The notes: generated by a model not told the origin, from the letters alone. A stretch of 64,000 nt of DNA from Pycnococcus provasolii (GCA_049487715.1 CP150565.1:248001-312000), one strand, 5' to 3'. Shown: positions 29,559 to 38,586, counted from the first letter of the stretch. Numbers and translations: made by a program.

Positions 29559-29954
29559 ATGTCGGTGGAGCCCAGCACGCCTCCCCTGTACCGCGACCAC
29601 AACGTCGTCGTGTACCCGTCGCACGTCGAGCTGCTAGCCTACTGGTTTCCCATCGCACGAAAACGGAACCTCAAGAACGAAGAAGTCACGCGAGTGCTGC
29701 ACGGCAAAGCAAAGTGGAACGCGGCGAAGACGTGGGGAAGCGGGCTGGACTTTTGTACGAGCCGCACGCCCATCTGGTGGCACTGGGACGGCCTACGCAT
29801 ACGCGAGGGAAGTCCGGCTGTCATTTTTGAGACGAGCGACACGAAGTGGAGGCACGGATGCACACCTCGGGGAGGGGAACAGGCTGTGATTGAGCTCTTG
29901 GCTGTGCTGCGCAAAACCTTGCCAAAAAGCGTCGAATTTGTTGAGTACACGTAG
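29559..29954 (+). CDS. Small hypothetical protein, Trp-rich
   Basis: 131 residues from the ATG at 29559. The frame extends upstream to a TTG at 29403, so a longer or spliced N-terminus is possible. The sequence is globular-looking with conserved-type aromatic clusters (VELLAYWFPIARKRN, IWWHWDGL) and Cys residues. A terminal helix (EQAVIELLAVLRKTL) closes the domain. No signal peptide, membrane segment or known motif is seen. The composition is that of a real protein rather than a shadow frame; the opposite strand is broken. Family not recognised. Confidence 0.6.
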   Translation: MSVEPSTPPLYRDHNVVVYPSHVELLAYWFPIARKRNLKNEEVTRVLHGKAKWNAAKTWGSGLDFCTSRTPIWWHWDGLRIREGSPAVIFETSDTKWRHGCTPRGGEQAVIELLAVLRKTLPKSVEFVEYT

Positions 29955-29989
29955 GCACCCAACCTCCGTCCAGTATTAGCAAATTTAAA

Positions 29990-29994
29990 TGTAA
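29990..29994 (+). terminator. TGTAA poly(A) signal
   Basis: TGTAA 35 bases after the stop of the Trp-rich protein gene. Confidence 0.3.
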
Positions 29995-30037
29995 TCAAGT
30001 AACGAGAAGAAATCATGATACAAATATGAATAAGCAC

Positions 30038-31000
30038 TCAAATCAACAACCGTCCATCTTTCGCACGCATCAGGCCAATATCCTCGTCCATGTACGAACC
30101 TTCGAGGATCGACGCCGCGACGCGGTCATTCGCGGCTTTGGCGGCACGTGCGTCCACCGGAGGCGGGGCAGCAATCTCCTCAGCCTCCGTGGCGGTGTAA
30201 AAGCCTCCCTCGCGTTCCGCACGACCGAACATGCCGCCGAACGCGGCTGCTTGCTCGCGCGTCAAGGCATGTAGCTGCTTGCGCCTTTGATCGTACTCTT
30301 TCCGAGCCTGCTGATCTTTAGGTGCAAGCAAGCACGCCTTCTTCAAATCAGCTACAGCTGAGCGTAACACTTCAGTGCTGATCGCTTCGCCGTCGTCTCC
30401 TGAGGCGTCCAGCAGAATTCTCGCCTTAGCACGTCGAAAGAGTGCCTTCGTGTCGTTCGGGTCGAGCTCGAGTGCTCGGTTGCAAGCCCAGAGAGCGTCG
30501 CCCGGTAGGCCGAGTGTTAGCAAGCATATTGCAGAGTTGCGGTAGCATGCCCCGAGCGCAACGCGCACGTCTCCGGCAGCTGAGCACTCAGGATCTCCTT
30601 GCGTTCTTGCGGATGCGGGAACGCGGTCTCTCATGGGTCTGTGGTCACCTTCGTCTTCGAACCACCGAAAGACGGAGACGGCGTCGCCGTATCTGATGAG
30701 GGCACCTGCGTGATCACCTTGCTTGACAAGAAGGTTCCCCTCCTCTCGTGCGGTACAGCACGCAGTGACGGCATCACCGACGGGCAAGTCGCGTGCTTCG
30801 ACGCACGCTCTATCTTCGCAGTGCAGTCCTGTTTCTTGCACAAAGGATGGGCACCCTTCATAGGTCCTTCTGATTTCGTTCAGCTGGCACGTCTTCAGCT
30901 TCGCCGCTTCTTGGAGTAGGTCTTGAAACGACGACGGCGTTTGCCTTGCCGAGGCGTATTCTTCGTCGGAGTCGCTGGAGTCCCCTGGAGGGAGCGCCAT
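30038..31000 (-). CDS. TPR co-chaperone-like protein
   Basis: 320 residues with a clear ATG. The N-terminal 85 residues are acidic and include four Cys. From about residue 85 a TPR array follows: REEGNLLVKQGDHAGALIRYGDAV is a classic first TPR; then ACYRNSAICLLTLGLPGDALWACNRALELDPNDTKALFRRAKARI, in pieces, gives the second and third. The combination (NSAICLLTLG, ALELDPNDTKALFRRAKA) matches Hsp90/Hsp70-binding TPR clamps of FKBP, AIP, UNC-45 and TTC4-like proteins. The C-terminus contains GGMFGRAERE, seen after TPRs in several FKBP-like proteins, but there is no isomerase domain. A cytosolic chaperone adaptor is likely; client unknown. Confidence 0.78.
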   Translation of the reverse strand: MALPPGDSSDSDEEYASARQTPSSFQDLLQEAAKLKTCQLNEIRRTYEGCPSFVQETGLHCEDRACVEARDLPVGDAVTACCTAREEGNLLVKQGDHAGALIRYGDAVSVFRWFEDEGDHRPMRDRVPASARTQGDPECSAAGDVRVALGACYRNSAICLLTLGLPGDALWACNRALELDPNDTKALFRRAKARILLDASGDDGEAISTEVLRSAVADLKKACLLAPKDQQARKEYDQRRKQLHALTREQAAAFGGMFGRAEREGGFYTATEAEEIAAPPPVDARAAKAANDRVAASILEGSYMDEDIGLMRAKDGRLLI

Positions 31001-31418
31001 GGAGCTCCTTGTTGGTTGGGTTACGTGATGAGGCGAAGGCGAAGGAACACAGGAAAAGGGCGAGCGAGGTTGGAGTAGTTAGTCGCCTGTCGCCCTGTCC
31101 CGGGGGCACCCGGGCAGCCGGGGGCCCGATCGGCCGATCCACATGCATGCGTGCAGTGCAGGAGTGGCACTTTTAGCCCCTCGCTGCAACAGTGCCACTC
31201 GACGGACGATGCGACTTGCGACAATGCGACTTGCGAGGGGCATAATAATGCATGGCATAGTACCCGGTACAGTACTACCAACTACTAACTTTACCGGTGC
31301 ATCGCTCCGGTCTCAGGGCCATCGCTCGCGTGTTGAGTTCTCGAGGAGTTGCTCGACGACGTTTCGACACCTGCCGGAACGTCAACGCCACTCCGCAGTC
31401 GACTGTCGGTCAGCATAC
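31001..31418. other. Bidirectional promoter region
   Basis: 418 bp between the TPR gene and the 31.4-kb gene. Holds CCCGGG-rich palindromic sequence (31100-31140), a 10-bp perfect hairpin (31162-31200) and a direct repeat of ATGCGACTTGCGA (31209-31236). No gene is seen. Confidence 0.45.
31162..31200. repeat. Perfect 10-bp inverted repeat (hairpin)
   Basis: GAGTGGCACT (31162-31171) and AGTGCCACTC (31191-31200) are exact reverse complements with a 19-nt loop. It sits in a divergent promoter, followed by a 13-bp direct repeat. A regulator-binding role is possible but unproven. Confidence 0.5.
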
Positions 31419-32066
31419 ATGGCGAACGACCAGCGACCGTCGACGTCTGCGCCGGGAAAGCGGCCGACAACCTCGTCCGGAACGCGGCCAGGGACGGCAC
31501 CCGTGGGAAGTAAGAAGACGAAAGTTGTAAGGAAGCCTAAGCCATGGACACCGCCGCAGAAGGGATGGAACGACAGGTACTCCGTCGGTATTCTCCCACC
31601 AGCCATTCCCACACCGCCGCTTCGCGAGCCCATTCCGCTCAGCTCCATGGACCTGAAGAACTCGTGTAGCATGAAGCTCATCAACCCGCCACACATGATG
31701 ACAACAGTCAAGCCGACAAACGCCGTTCCTGTGATGGACATACCGCTGCACATCACACCTCACCCAAAGCCAGGAACGGTGCACGCTCGCGTTGGTACGT
31801 TTACGAAAACACTTTGGGCGGCTGATGAAAAAGCGCGCTTAGCCGCAAAGGGTGCATACGAACGTGCGAGTCAACGTGCGAGAGAATCTAGCGAGAGAGA
31901 GCAATTGTGGAACGACCGCGCGGTTGTGGGAGAAATTAGCAACAAGTTCATCGGCAAGCGTCTCAGCGACCTTGAGACCACCTTCTACGCCAAACGCAAC
32001 CTCATGGGTTCAAAGGTCAACTCGACACACATCTACGACGCTGTCTTCCCGTGCAAGCCGGACTAA
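31419..32066 (+). CDS. Hypothetical basic protein with Pro-rich core
   Basis: 215 residues from the ATG at 31419 (ACATGG context). The frame is open back to 31143, but that part is low-complexity Arg-rich. The N-terminal 45 residues are Ser/Thr/Arg/Pro-rich and disordered. The middle has many Pro-containing short strands (PPQKGWNDRYSVGILPP, MKLINPPHMMTTVKP, VMDIPLHITPHPKPG). The C-terminal third is a charged helix ending in a Phe/Tyr-containing tail. There is no signal peptide or membrane span. This layout resembles small microtubule-associated or axonemal proteins, but I do not recognise a family and assign no function. Confidence 0.6.
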   Translation: MANDQRPSTSAPGKRPTTSSGTRPGTAPVGSKKTKVVRKPKPWTPPQKGWNDRYSVGILPPAIPTPPLREPIPLSSMDLKNSCSMKLINPPHMMTTVKPTNAVPVMDIPLHITPHPKPGTVHARVGTFTKTLWAADEKARLAAKGAYERASQRARESSEREQLWNDRAVVGEISNKFIGKRLSDLETTFYAKRNLMGSKVNSTHIYDAVFPCKPD

Positions 32067-32189
32067 AACGAGCGCGTAACAAGAGCGGATAAACATTTAA
32101 AAAAATCAGGGTAACCTACTGCGTTATTGAATATGTGTGGCTTCCTTAACCAAAACAAAAACAGAAAACATTTGAGTAGTAGTAACACC

Positions 32190-33773
32190 TTAACTCACCG
32201 CTGTACGCACATCCGCGGTGACTCGTGATACCAGATCCTTCCACGCGTCGCCGTCGCTTTGATCACTCGGCCTCATCTTTTCAACCACCTCCAAGCCAAA
32301 AGACAGAACGAGCTGCTCCCTTGCCGCTTCCCTTGAGATGCCTCGGCTTTGCAGATAGAACATCGAGGTATCGTCGAGATCTGAGATTGTGCAACCGTGC
32401 GTGCAAGAAACGTCGTCCGCAACGATCTGCAGGTTCGGCTTCGCGTGGATGGTGGCGCGTGGCTCCAGCAGAAGCGTGCGTGTGAGCTGCTGAGCGTCCG
32501 TGCGCTGCGCCTCGCGCAGCACCTGCACGTTGCCGTCGAAGACACCCTTGGCACTCGCATTGCCGACGATACACTTGTGTAGTTGTGACGTCGTTCCCTC
32601 CGGATAAGATAGGATTGCGCTTGTATGCACGTCGAGCGTCTGCGATGGCGCGCTAGCGAGCGTGAAGCTTCGCAGTCCCGTCGCCGTACGCGGCCCGCGC
32701 TGCGAAACAGTCACGGTGTTGCGACCCACGTGTGCTCCCGTGCTGACATCCGTCTCATCGTACACGCTCTCTTCCGCCTGAGACACGATGGTTGACTTCA
32801 GGCAGTAGGTGTTGCCACCGCTGCTTTCGTAGCCGCCACCGCTGCTGCTCGTGCGGCCGAAGCGCTGGTAAACGGCGTGGTGAAGCTTTGCGCGCGGTGC
32901 TAGGGCAGCCTCCAGCACCGGCACGGCGAGCACTGCCGCGTCTGCGTTTTCGTCGCAGCACACGAGCTCCTCTGCCACGTCGAGCTTCGCGCCTTCGCCG
33001 AGAACGAGAAGCACGCGCGCAAATGACGCGCTGACGGCACTCGCCCCCGCGAAGGCGGTGCTGACGTGCACGATGTGAATCGTCGCTTCAGACTTCGTAC
33101 CGGCTGGCAGATAGACGCAGAACGTATCCTCCGGCGTCGCAAAAGCGGTATTGAGCAAGCGAAACACGTCCGTTGGCTTGGGTGGTGGTGGCTGCACAGC
33201 TCCAGGCTCTGGCACGCCGCGTGTGAGAGGCTCTGTCACAGGCGGAGCGGATGCGAGGCTGTCGTACGCGTCGCGAAGATCTGCCAAGCTCTCTGGCGCA
33301 CTGACGAGCGTGCCGACGTAGCTTCCGCTAGGCAGCGAGCTCATCATCTCGTCGAGCGGTGTGGAAAGGTTCGCGTCGAAGCGCCCGTCGACGAGAACGA
33401 CACGGTGAGCGCCCTCGAACGTCGCGCTTGCTAGAACGTCGTCCGTTGAGGTTGTTGACGGCGTCAACGGCACCGTTAGAGGCGCGTCCTCTAGCTGGCT
33501 GACGTCCGTGAACCTCCACTCTTCGTCGCGCGACGTGGGGAATGCGAGGCTGGCAAGAGCGGCGCGTGCGGCGGTTTGCGCATCCGAGGTGGGAGGAGGT
33601 GCTGATCCGAGAGCGGACGTGAGCCACTCCGAGGTTGCTGTTGACTTTGGCATGGACTGCGGCATGGCCGTCGCGGCGTGTTTAATTGCGCTTCGTGGTT
33701 GCCTCGTGCACTGTGCGTTGCGTGGTTTGTGGGTTGCCATCGCCATGGAAGTCGCATGGGTGGTGTGCGCCAT
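32190..33773 (-). CDS. SUFD: Fe-S cluster assembly scaffold SufD, plastid
   Basis: 527 residues, ATG start. The first about 45 residues are rich in Thr, Ser, Ala, Arg and Lys, a plastid transit peptide. The mature start contains FPTSRDEEWRFTDVS, the conserved SufB/SufD N-terminal motif. The C-terminal half is the beta-helix core, with NLQIVADDVSCTHGCTISDLD and the helical end FYLQSRGISREAAREQL typical of the family. SufD forms the SufBC2D scaffold in plastids, which assembles iron-sulfur clusters for photosystem I, ferredoxin and other clients. The conserved Cys and His in the CTHG motif are present. The region immediately upstream is rich in in-frame ATGs, so the exact start could be a few codons later. 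Confidence 0.93.
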   Translation of the reverse strand: MAHTTHATSMAMATHKPRNAQCTRQPRSAIKHAATAMPQSMPKSTATSEWLTSALGSAPPPTSDAQTAARAALASLAFPTSRDEEWRFTDVSQLEDAPLTVPLTPSTTSTDDVLASATFEGAHRVVLVDGRFDANLSTPLDEMMSSLPSGSYVGTLVSAPESLADLRDAYDSLASAPPVTEPLTRGVPEPGAVQPPPPKPTDVFRLLNTAFATPEDTFCVYLPAGTKSEATIHIVHVSTAFAGASAVSASFARVLLVLGEGAKLDVAEELVCCDENADAAVLAVPVLEAALAPRAKLHHAVYQRFGRTSSSGGGYESSGGNTYCLKSTIVSQAEESVYDETDVSTGAHVGRNTVTVSQRGPRTATGLRSFTLASAPSQTLDVHTSAILSYPEGTTSQLHKCIVGNASAKGVFDGNVQVLREAQRTDAQQLTRTLLLEPRATIHAKPNLQIVADDVSCTHGCTISDLDDTSMFYLQSRGISREAAREQLVLSFGLEVVEKMRPSDQSDGDAWKDLVSRVTADVRTAVS

Positions 33774-34138
33774 CGCTGGGAAGTTTGCTTGTGGTGTCGC
33801 GTGTTGCGCGAGAGAGGGGAAGGAACAAAGGGGGGGAGGGAGGCGGCCTGCTTGTTATCCACTCCAACCCTTCGGGCTGGGATAACCCCGAATAATTTTA
33901 GGGGTTAAACTTTTACCTGTCGTAGGGACGGACCTAGGTGGGAAATCGAACCTCAACGGATGGGATGGAACCTCAACAACAGCGTCGCGCTCTTTTAGGC
34001 TCTGGTAGGACGACGGTCCTGCGCTTGCTTGTCGCCGTCTGCGCGTCGTGTGAGGTGGAAATATGTGTGTTGTTTTATATGATGAACCGAGCTCGTGCCC
34101 AGTGGTTTACAAGAGGCTGCAGAAAAACCGTAGACGGT
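33774..34138. other. Intergenic region upstream of SUFD
   Basis: 365 bp. A short GC-rich hairpin-like sequence (CCAACCCTTCGGGCTGG) lies near 33866, followed by an AT-rich patch. No gene is seen; open plus-strand frames here are unsupported. Confidence 0.4.
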
Positions 34139-34682
34139 TTAACGCCGGCCCTTGTATCCGCCAGAGCCTCCGGCGCCCACAGGCTGCGAGCTCACCACAA
34201 CGCCAGGCAGCTGCGCCATGCCAAGAGACTTGAGCATGTCCATCGTGTCGCGGTCCACCTCGATGTGATCCGTCGCCACGGCACTCTCATCAGGAATGAA
34301 ATCCAGACGGCGCTCGCGCTCCTCCTCCTGCAGCTTCAGCGAGATGCCGCGCACGGGTCCGCGCTGGATGCGCTTCATCAGGTGCGTCGTGAAACCGCTG
34401 ATCTTATTGCGGAGACGCTTCGACTGGATGACAGCAATTTCATCGACGAGACGCTTGTTGGTTGCGAAGTCCAGCGTGAGTCGGCTGTAGTAGTTCTCCA
34501 CGATTTGGCGTGATGCCTTCTTCACCGTCTTCGTACGAACGCGGCCCTGTGATAGTTGGGGGAAAAGTGGGTGTCAGTAAAGAGTTCATGGTACGCGACA
34601 GAGACTGGACGAGCGACGAGGCAAAGCAAGAGCAAGCGCGCAGATCAAACACACACAACCAAACGAGGGCGACACTCACCAT
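34139..34682 (-). CDS. RPS17: Cytosolic ribosomal protein S17 (eS17), ATG-only first exon
   Basis: Exon 1 is the ATG alone (34682-34680), followed directly by a GTGAGT donor. The 133-bp intron (34679-34547) ends ATCACAG, and exon 2 (34546-34139) starts GGCCGC. The product is 136 residues beginning [17 protein letters not shown], an exact family start. It continues with the conserved [20 protein letters not shown] and [18 protein letters not shown] blocks, then a Gly-rich tail. eS17 is a small-subunit protein near the head and beak. Without the one-codon exon the frame would start at a GTG and lack its conserved N-terminus. Confidence 0.95.
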
Positions 34683-35126
34683 GTTTTCCTGTTGTCGGCA
34701 ATGGCGGAGGAAAACAAACGAACAGGCGAGCCGCCGGGGGCAGGGGGGATACCGGTTTCAACATTGTTCCCGTGGATCTGTGGCCCACATATGGTTTTCG
34801 GGGTTTGCATTTTTTGGGGGGGGGGGGGCTGGGGGGGGGAACCCCAAACGAACTTGCGGGGGATCCGTCGTAGATCCACCTTGAACAACTCCACAACTTA
34901 TTGGAAGACACGTACGACACTAAAACGGGTGACGACGTGTATAAAAACCAAAAGTGTAGAATGAGGTTACAGTGGGGAAAAAGGGGGAAGGGCTCGGAGT
35001 CTCAACGAGACCTACAAGTCGAGGCTTCTTTCCGAGACCTTAGTCGGGAAAATAGGTCCAGTCCTTTTTCCTTGGCAGCCTACCAGGCCGGACAGCAGGA
35101 CGCTCATGGCTTCACCTGGCCACTGA
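34683..35126. other. Intergenic region with G tracts
   Basis: 444 bp upstream of RPS17 and before the copia fragment. Contains runs of 13 and 9 G; no gene is supported. Short plus-strand frames here are not protein-like. Confidence 0.45.
34816..34839 (+). repeat. Long G-homopolymer tracts (possible quadruplex)
   Basis: A run of 13 G, then CT, then 9 G, preceded by a T-run. On the minus strand this is C-rich and lies about 135 bp upstream of the RPS17 start. Such tracts can form G-quadruplexes and are also prone to sequencing error. Confidence 0.6.
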
Positions 35127-35511
35127 GCAGGACCATCGCACGCCAATGACCCTGACACCAAACGCAGCATCTCTGGAACTTTCATACTACTTGATCGTAC
35201 AGTTGTTGACTGGGTCAGCAAGCATCAAGCTTACGTCACCTTACATTCTGGTGAAGCTGAATGCGTTGCAGCTGCCATGTCCGCTACGCACTCTCTGTAC
35301 TGGTCTCAACTCCTGGACCAACTATCTATGCCAGTCACATCCTCCGAGATGTACACTGACAGCACCACTGCCGAGACTGTCTATACTAACCCTTACCACA
35401 GCTCGCATTAAGAAGGTGAGTAAAATACGAAAAATGAATTTTTTTACGGTGTGCAATCTCGCTCAGAAAGTGCTTAGAGAAGTGACACCTGTTGACCGTC
35501 GGACGCCGTAA
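35127..35511 (+). mobile_element. Decayed Ty1/copia retrotransposon fragment (RNase H end)
   Basis: A reading frame with no start codon (35127-35411) encodes the typical end of copia RNase H: ANDPDTKRSISG, then WVSKHQAYVTLHSGEAE (family: WxSKKQxxVALSSxEAEY), then YWSQLLDQL and YTDSTTAETVYTNP (family: DNQSAIALAKNP). A frameshift near 35400 moves the remaining homology (RIKKVSKIRK ... QKVLREVTPVD, like TKHIDIRYHF ... V) into the next frame, ending at 35511. A stop codon interrupts the expected SDADW start at 35124. Reverse transcriptase, integrase and LTRs are not seen nearby. This is a dead 3' remnant of a Pseudoviridae-type element. Confidence 0.8.
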
Positions 35512-35652
35512 ACAACTGTATGACTGTGTCGTTTTCATCATATAGACATATCTTCCACCGATGATCGATCCCGATCTCAAAATGATTTTTTTTAAGAACC
35601 ATCATCATCTGCAATGTCGTTGACTCGTTGTCGAGTTTGCTTCAATGATGAT

Positions 35653-38586
35653 TTAGTGCATGAGCATTGCAATCATCGCAGCGATTAAGGCTGCTATGGG
35701 TGCCATAGTCGATGCCGCCGATGCCGCCGGCAGCGCCTTAGTGGCCGGCGGCGGCGGCGCCGGTGCCGCCACTGCCGCGGGCGCCTTCACAGGCATGCTC
35801 GTACCGCACTTGGTCGCAGGCATGTACTCCTTCTTCGTCCCCTCGAAAACGTACTTCGGGATCACGCCGTGCATGCCCCAGTTGCCGTCGACGAGCTGCG
35901 TCGTCGCAAAGTCCACGCTCGTCGTGATGAGCGTACGAGCCTCAGACTCGGTGTATCCGTGCGCCATGATGAAGTCACGCGTGTTCTCGTACGCGTTCAC
36001 CATCGCCTTGTTGATGTCTGACTCGAAATAGATCACCTTATCCGGTCCATTCGGCTTGTCATAGCCAAGCTCCGTGATGTAGTCGTCAAACGTGAAGCCG
36101 TGCACGACAAACTCGTTCGAGCTCTCGATCAGCGGCGTCGGCAGCGACTTCACCTTGGCGGGCAGCGACGCTTTCTTGTGCAGCGTGATTTTGAGCTTGC
36201 CGTTCACCGACGCCTCGATGCCCGTGCCATCGAGCTCGGAGTCGCCCTGCGCCAAGTGCGTGTCACCCATCGACAGCAAGCCGCCCGCCACCTTGACGGG
36301 GTAGTACATCTTCGCGCCCACTCCAATGCGTCGGTTGTCGAGGTTGCCGCCGTTGGGCATGGGCGGCACACTGTCGACGATCGCCGGGGCGGCAGGTGCG
36401 AGACCCATGCATCCGATGTGCAGGTTGAGCGGCACCTGGAACGCCTTCGTCACCGGCTTGCGGTCGGTCGCCGGCTGCGTGTTCTTGAGTCCGGGGAAGT
36501 AGTAGCCGCTCCACGTCTGCTTGCCGTCGACGCACGGCACATCCACGCCGGGGTTGAAGTTCGTGTCGTTGACGCAAACCGTCGAGAACGGCGTTCCGCC
36601 GTACGTCATCTGGTACACCGGCTCGGCGTACGCGTATTTGCCGCTGGCGTCCTTCTTCGCCTCGTAGATGGTCGCCACCTCAATCTGCTTGCCTTTCGCG
36701 ACGCTCGCGGGCACAGGCTTTGATTCCGGTCCGTTGATTCCGTAGTCGTAGCCCCACCACGCCGCGGCATTGCTTCCGTACGCCTTGCCCTGCGGGTTCT
36801 CGCGCGGCGTCAGCTCGAGGATGTCCACCTCGATGACGTCGCCAGGCTCCGCACCCGTGACGAAGATTGGTCCCGTGAGGATGTGCACTCCATCACCCTT
36901 GCCTGTCATGCCACGCATGTGCGTTTCGACCGTCTTTCCAGGTGGGAACTCGTACACGGACTCGACGCCAGAGTCGCCCTTGATCATGAGGTCAGGGTCG
37001 TCGCCAGCGTGGTGCGAGAGCATCTCAACCATGACGACGTCACCCGAGTCGATGGTGAGCTTGGGCTTGAGGTCCTTGCTGAAGAATCCCCAGTGCACGG
37101 TATCGGCCGTGGCCTTGAGCGTGTACTTCGGAGCAGGTGCCGAAGGTGCGTCCTCAACCATTGGAGATGCTGACATACTTGTGCCGCACTTGGTCGCAGG
37201 CATGTACTCCTTCTTCGTCCCCTCGAAAACGTACTTCGGGATCACGCCGTGCATGCCCCAGTTGCCGTCGACGAGCTGCGTCGTCGCAAAGTCCACGCTC
37301 GTCGTGATGAGCGTACGAGCCTCAGACTCGGTGTATCCGTGCGCCATGATGAAGTCACGCGTGTTCTCGTACGCGTTCACCATCGCCTTGTTGATGTCTG
37401 ACTCGAAATAGATCACCTTATCCGGTCCATTCGGCTTGTCATAGCCAAGCTCCGTGATGTAGTCGTCAAACGTGAAGCCGTGCACGACAAACTCGTTCGA
37501 GCTCTCGATCAGCGGCGTCGGCAGCGACTTCACCTTGGCGGGCAGCGACGCTTTCTTGTGCAGCGTGATTTTGAGCTTGCCGTTCACCGACGCCTCGATG
37601 CCCGTGCCATCGAGCTCGGAGTCGCCCTGCGCCAAGTGCGTGTCACCCATCGACAGCAAGCCGCCCGCCACCTTGACGGGGTAGTACATCTTCGCGCCCA
37701 CTCCAATGCGTCGGTTGTCGAGGTTGCCGCCGTTGGGCATGGGCGGCACACTGTCGACGATCGCCGGGGCGGCAGGTGCGAGACCCATGCATCCGATGTG
37801 CAGGTTGAGCGGCACCTGGAACGCCTTCGTCACCGGCTTGCGGTCGGTCGCCGGCTGCGTGTTCTTGAGTCCGGGGAAGTAGTAGCCGCTCCACGTCTGC
37901 TTGCCGTCGACGCACGGCACATCCACGCCGGGGTTGAAGTTCGTGTCGTTGACGCAAACCGTCGAGAACGGCGTTCCGCCGTACGTCATCTGGTACACCG
38001 GCTCGGCGTACGCGTATTTGCCGCTGGCGTCCTTCTTCGCCTCGTAGATGGTCGCCACCTCAATCTGCTTGCCTTTCGCGACGCTCGCGGGCACAGGCTT
38101 TGATTCCGGCCCGTTGATTCCGTAGTCGTAGCCCCACCACGCCGCGGCATTGCTTCCGTACGCCTTGCCCTGCGGGTTCTCGCGCGGCGTCAGCTCGAGG
38201 ATGTCCACCTCGATGACGTCGCCAGGCTCCGCACCCGTGACGAAGATTGGTCCCGTGAGGATGTGCACTCCGTCACCCTTGCCTGTCATGCCACGCATGT
38301 GCGTTTCGACCGTCTTTCCAGGTGGGAACTCGTACACGGACTCGACGCCAGAGTCGCCCTTGATCATGAGGTCAGGGTCGTCGCCAGCGTGGTGCGAGAG
38401 CATTTCGACGTTCACGATATCACCCGAGTCGATGGTGAGCTTGGGCTTGAGGTCCTTGCTGAAGAATCCCCAGTGCACGGTATCGGCCGTGGCCTTGAGC
38501 GTGTGCATGTGGTCCTTCGCTTCAACACCAAACTGCTCGTGACCGAGCATGAGCACGGCCAGCATGACGAGCACCTTCGTCATCAT
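35653..38586 (-). CDS. Secreted double-domain acetamidase/formamidase
   Basis: 977 residues: signal peptide (VLVMLAVLMLGHEQFGVEA), two nearly identical FmdA/AmdA-type domains of about 460 residues each joined by a short Ala/Pro linker, and a C-terminal Pro/Ala linker plus hydrophobic end (MAPIAALIAAMIAMLMH) like a GPI signal. Each domain carries family blocks such as SHHAGDDPD, GPIFVTGAEPGDVIEVDIL, LHIGCMGLAP, YYPVKVAGGLLSMGDTHLAQGDSELDGTGIE in pieces, and the Zn/metal-type His and Asp residues. The family hydrolyses formamide or acetamide to ammonia and the acid. A secreted, surface-anchored, duplicated version would free ammonium from external amides (inference). The gene is a single frame across the junction. 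Confidence 0.9.
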   Translation of the reverse strand: MMTKVLVMLAVLMLGHEQFGVEAKDHMHTLKATADTVHWGFFSKDLKPKLTIDSGDIVNVEMLSHHAGDDPDLMIKGDSGVESVYEFPPGKTVETHMRGMTGKGDGVHILTGPIFVTGAEPGDVIEVDILELTPRENPQGKAYGSNAAAWWGYDYGINGPESKPVPASVAKGKQIEVATIYEAKKDASGKYAYAEPVYQMTYGGTPFSTVCVNDTNFNPGVDVPCVDGKQTWSGYYFPGLKNTQPATDRKPVTKAFQVPLNLHIGCMGLAPAAPAIVDSVPPMPNGGNLDNRRIGVGAKMYYPVKVAGGLLSMGDTHLAQGDSELDGTGIEASVNGKLKITLHKKASLPAKVKSLPTPLIESSNEFVVHGFTFDDYITELGYDKPNGPDKVIYFESDINKAMVNAYENTRDFIMAHGYTESEARTLITTSVDFATTQLVDGNWGMHGVIPKYVFEGTKKEYMPATKCGTSMSASPMVEDAPSAPAPKYTLKATADTVHWGFFSKDLKPKLTIDSGDVVMVEMLSHHAGDDPDLMIKGDSGVESVYEFPPGKTVETHMRGMTGKGDGVHILTGPIFVTGAEPGDVIEVDILELTPRENPQGKAYGSNAAAWWGYDYGINGPESKPVPASVAKGKQIEVATIYEAKKDASGKYAYAEPVYQMTYGGTPFSTVCVNDTNFNPGVDVPCVDGKQTWSGYYFPGLKNTQPATDRKPVTKAFQVPLNLHIGCMGLAPAAPAIVDSVPPMPNGGNLDNRRIGVGAKMYYPVKVAGGLLSMGDTHLAQGDSELDGTGIEASVNGKLKITLHKKASLPAKVKSLPTPLIESSNEFVVHGFTFDDYITELGYDKPNGPDKVIYFESDINKAMVNAYENTRDFIMAHGYTESEARTLITTSVDFATTQLVDGNWGMHGVIPKYVFEGTKKEYMPATKCGTSMPVKAPAAVAAPAPPPPATKALPAASAASTMAPIAALIAAMIAMLMH
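35804..37124. repeat. Tandem repeat unit A (formamidase domain 2)
   Basis: A 1,321-bp direct repeat of 37184-38504 with no gaps. By eye only nine differences are seen, seven of them clustered at 37024-37039. Period is 1,380 bp, exactly 460 codons, so the frame is kept. Confidence 0.9.
37184..38504. repeat. Tandem repeat unit B (formamidase domain 1)
   Basis: Partner of the unit at 35804-37124. Identity is about 99% at DNA level, including third codon positions, which indicates a very recent duplication or ongoing gene conversion. Confidence 0.9.

Noticed and set aside
33938-34513. 191-codon plus-strand ORF
   Set aside because: Its second half is antisense to RPS17 exon 2, and the first half has no motif.
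36100-38103. Two identical 207-codon plus-strand ORFs (36100-36723, 37480-38103)
   Set aside because: They are antisense shadows of the duplicated formamidase and identical only because the DNA is duplicated.
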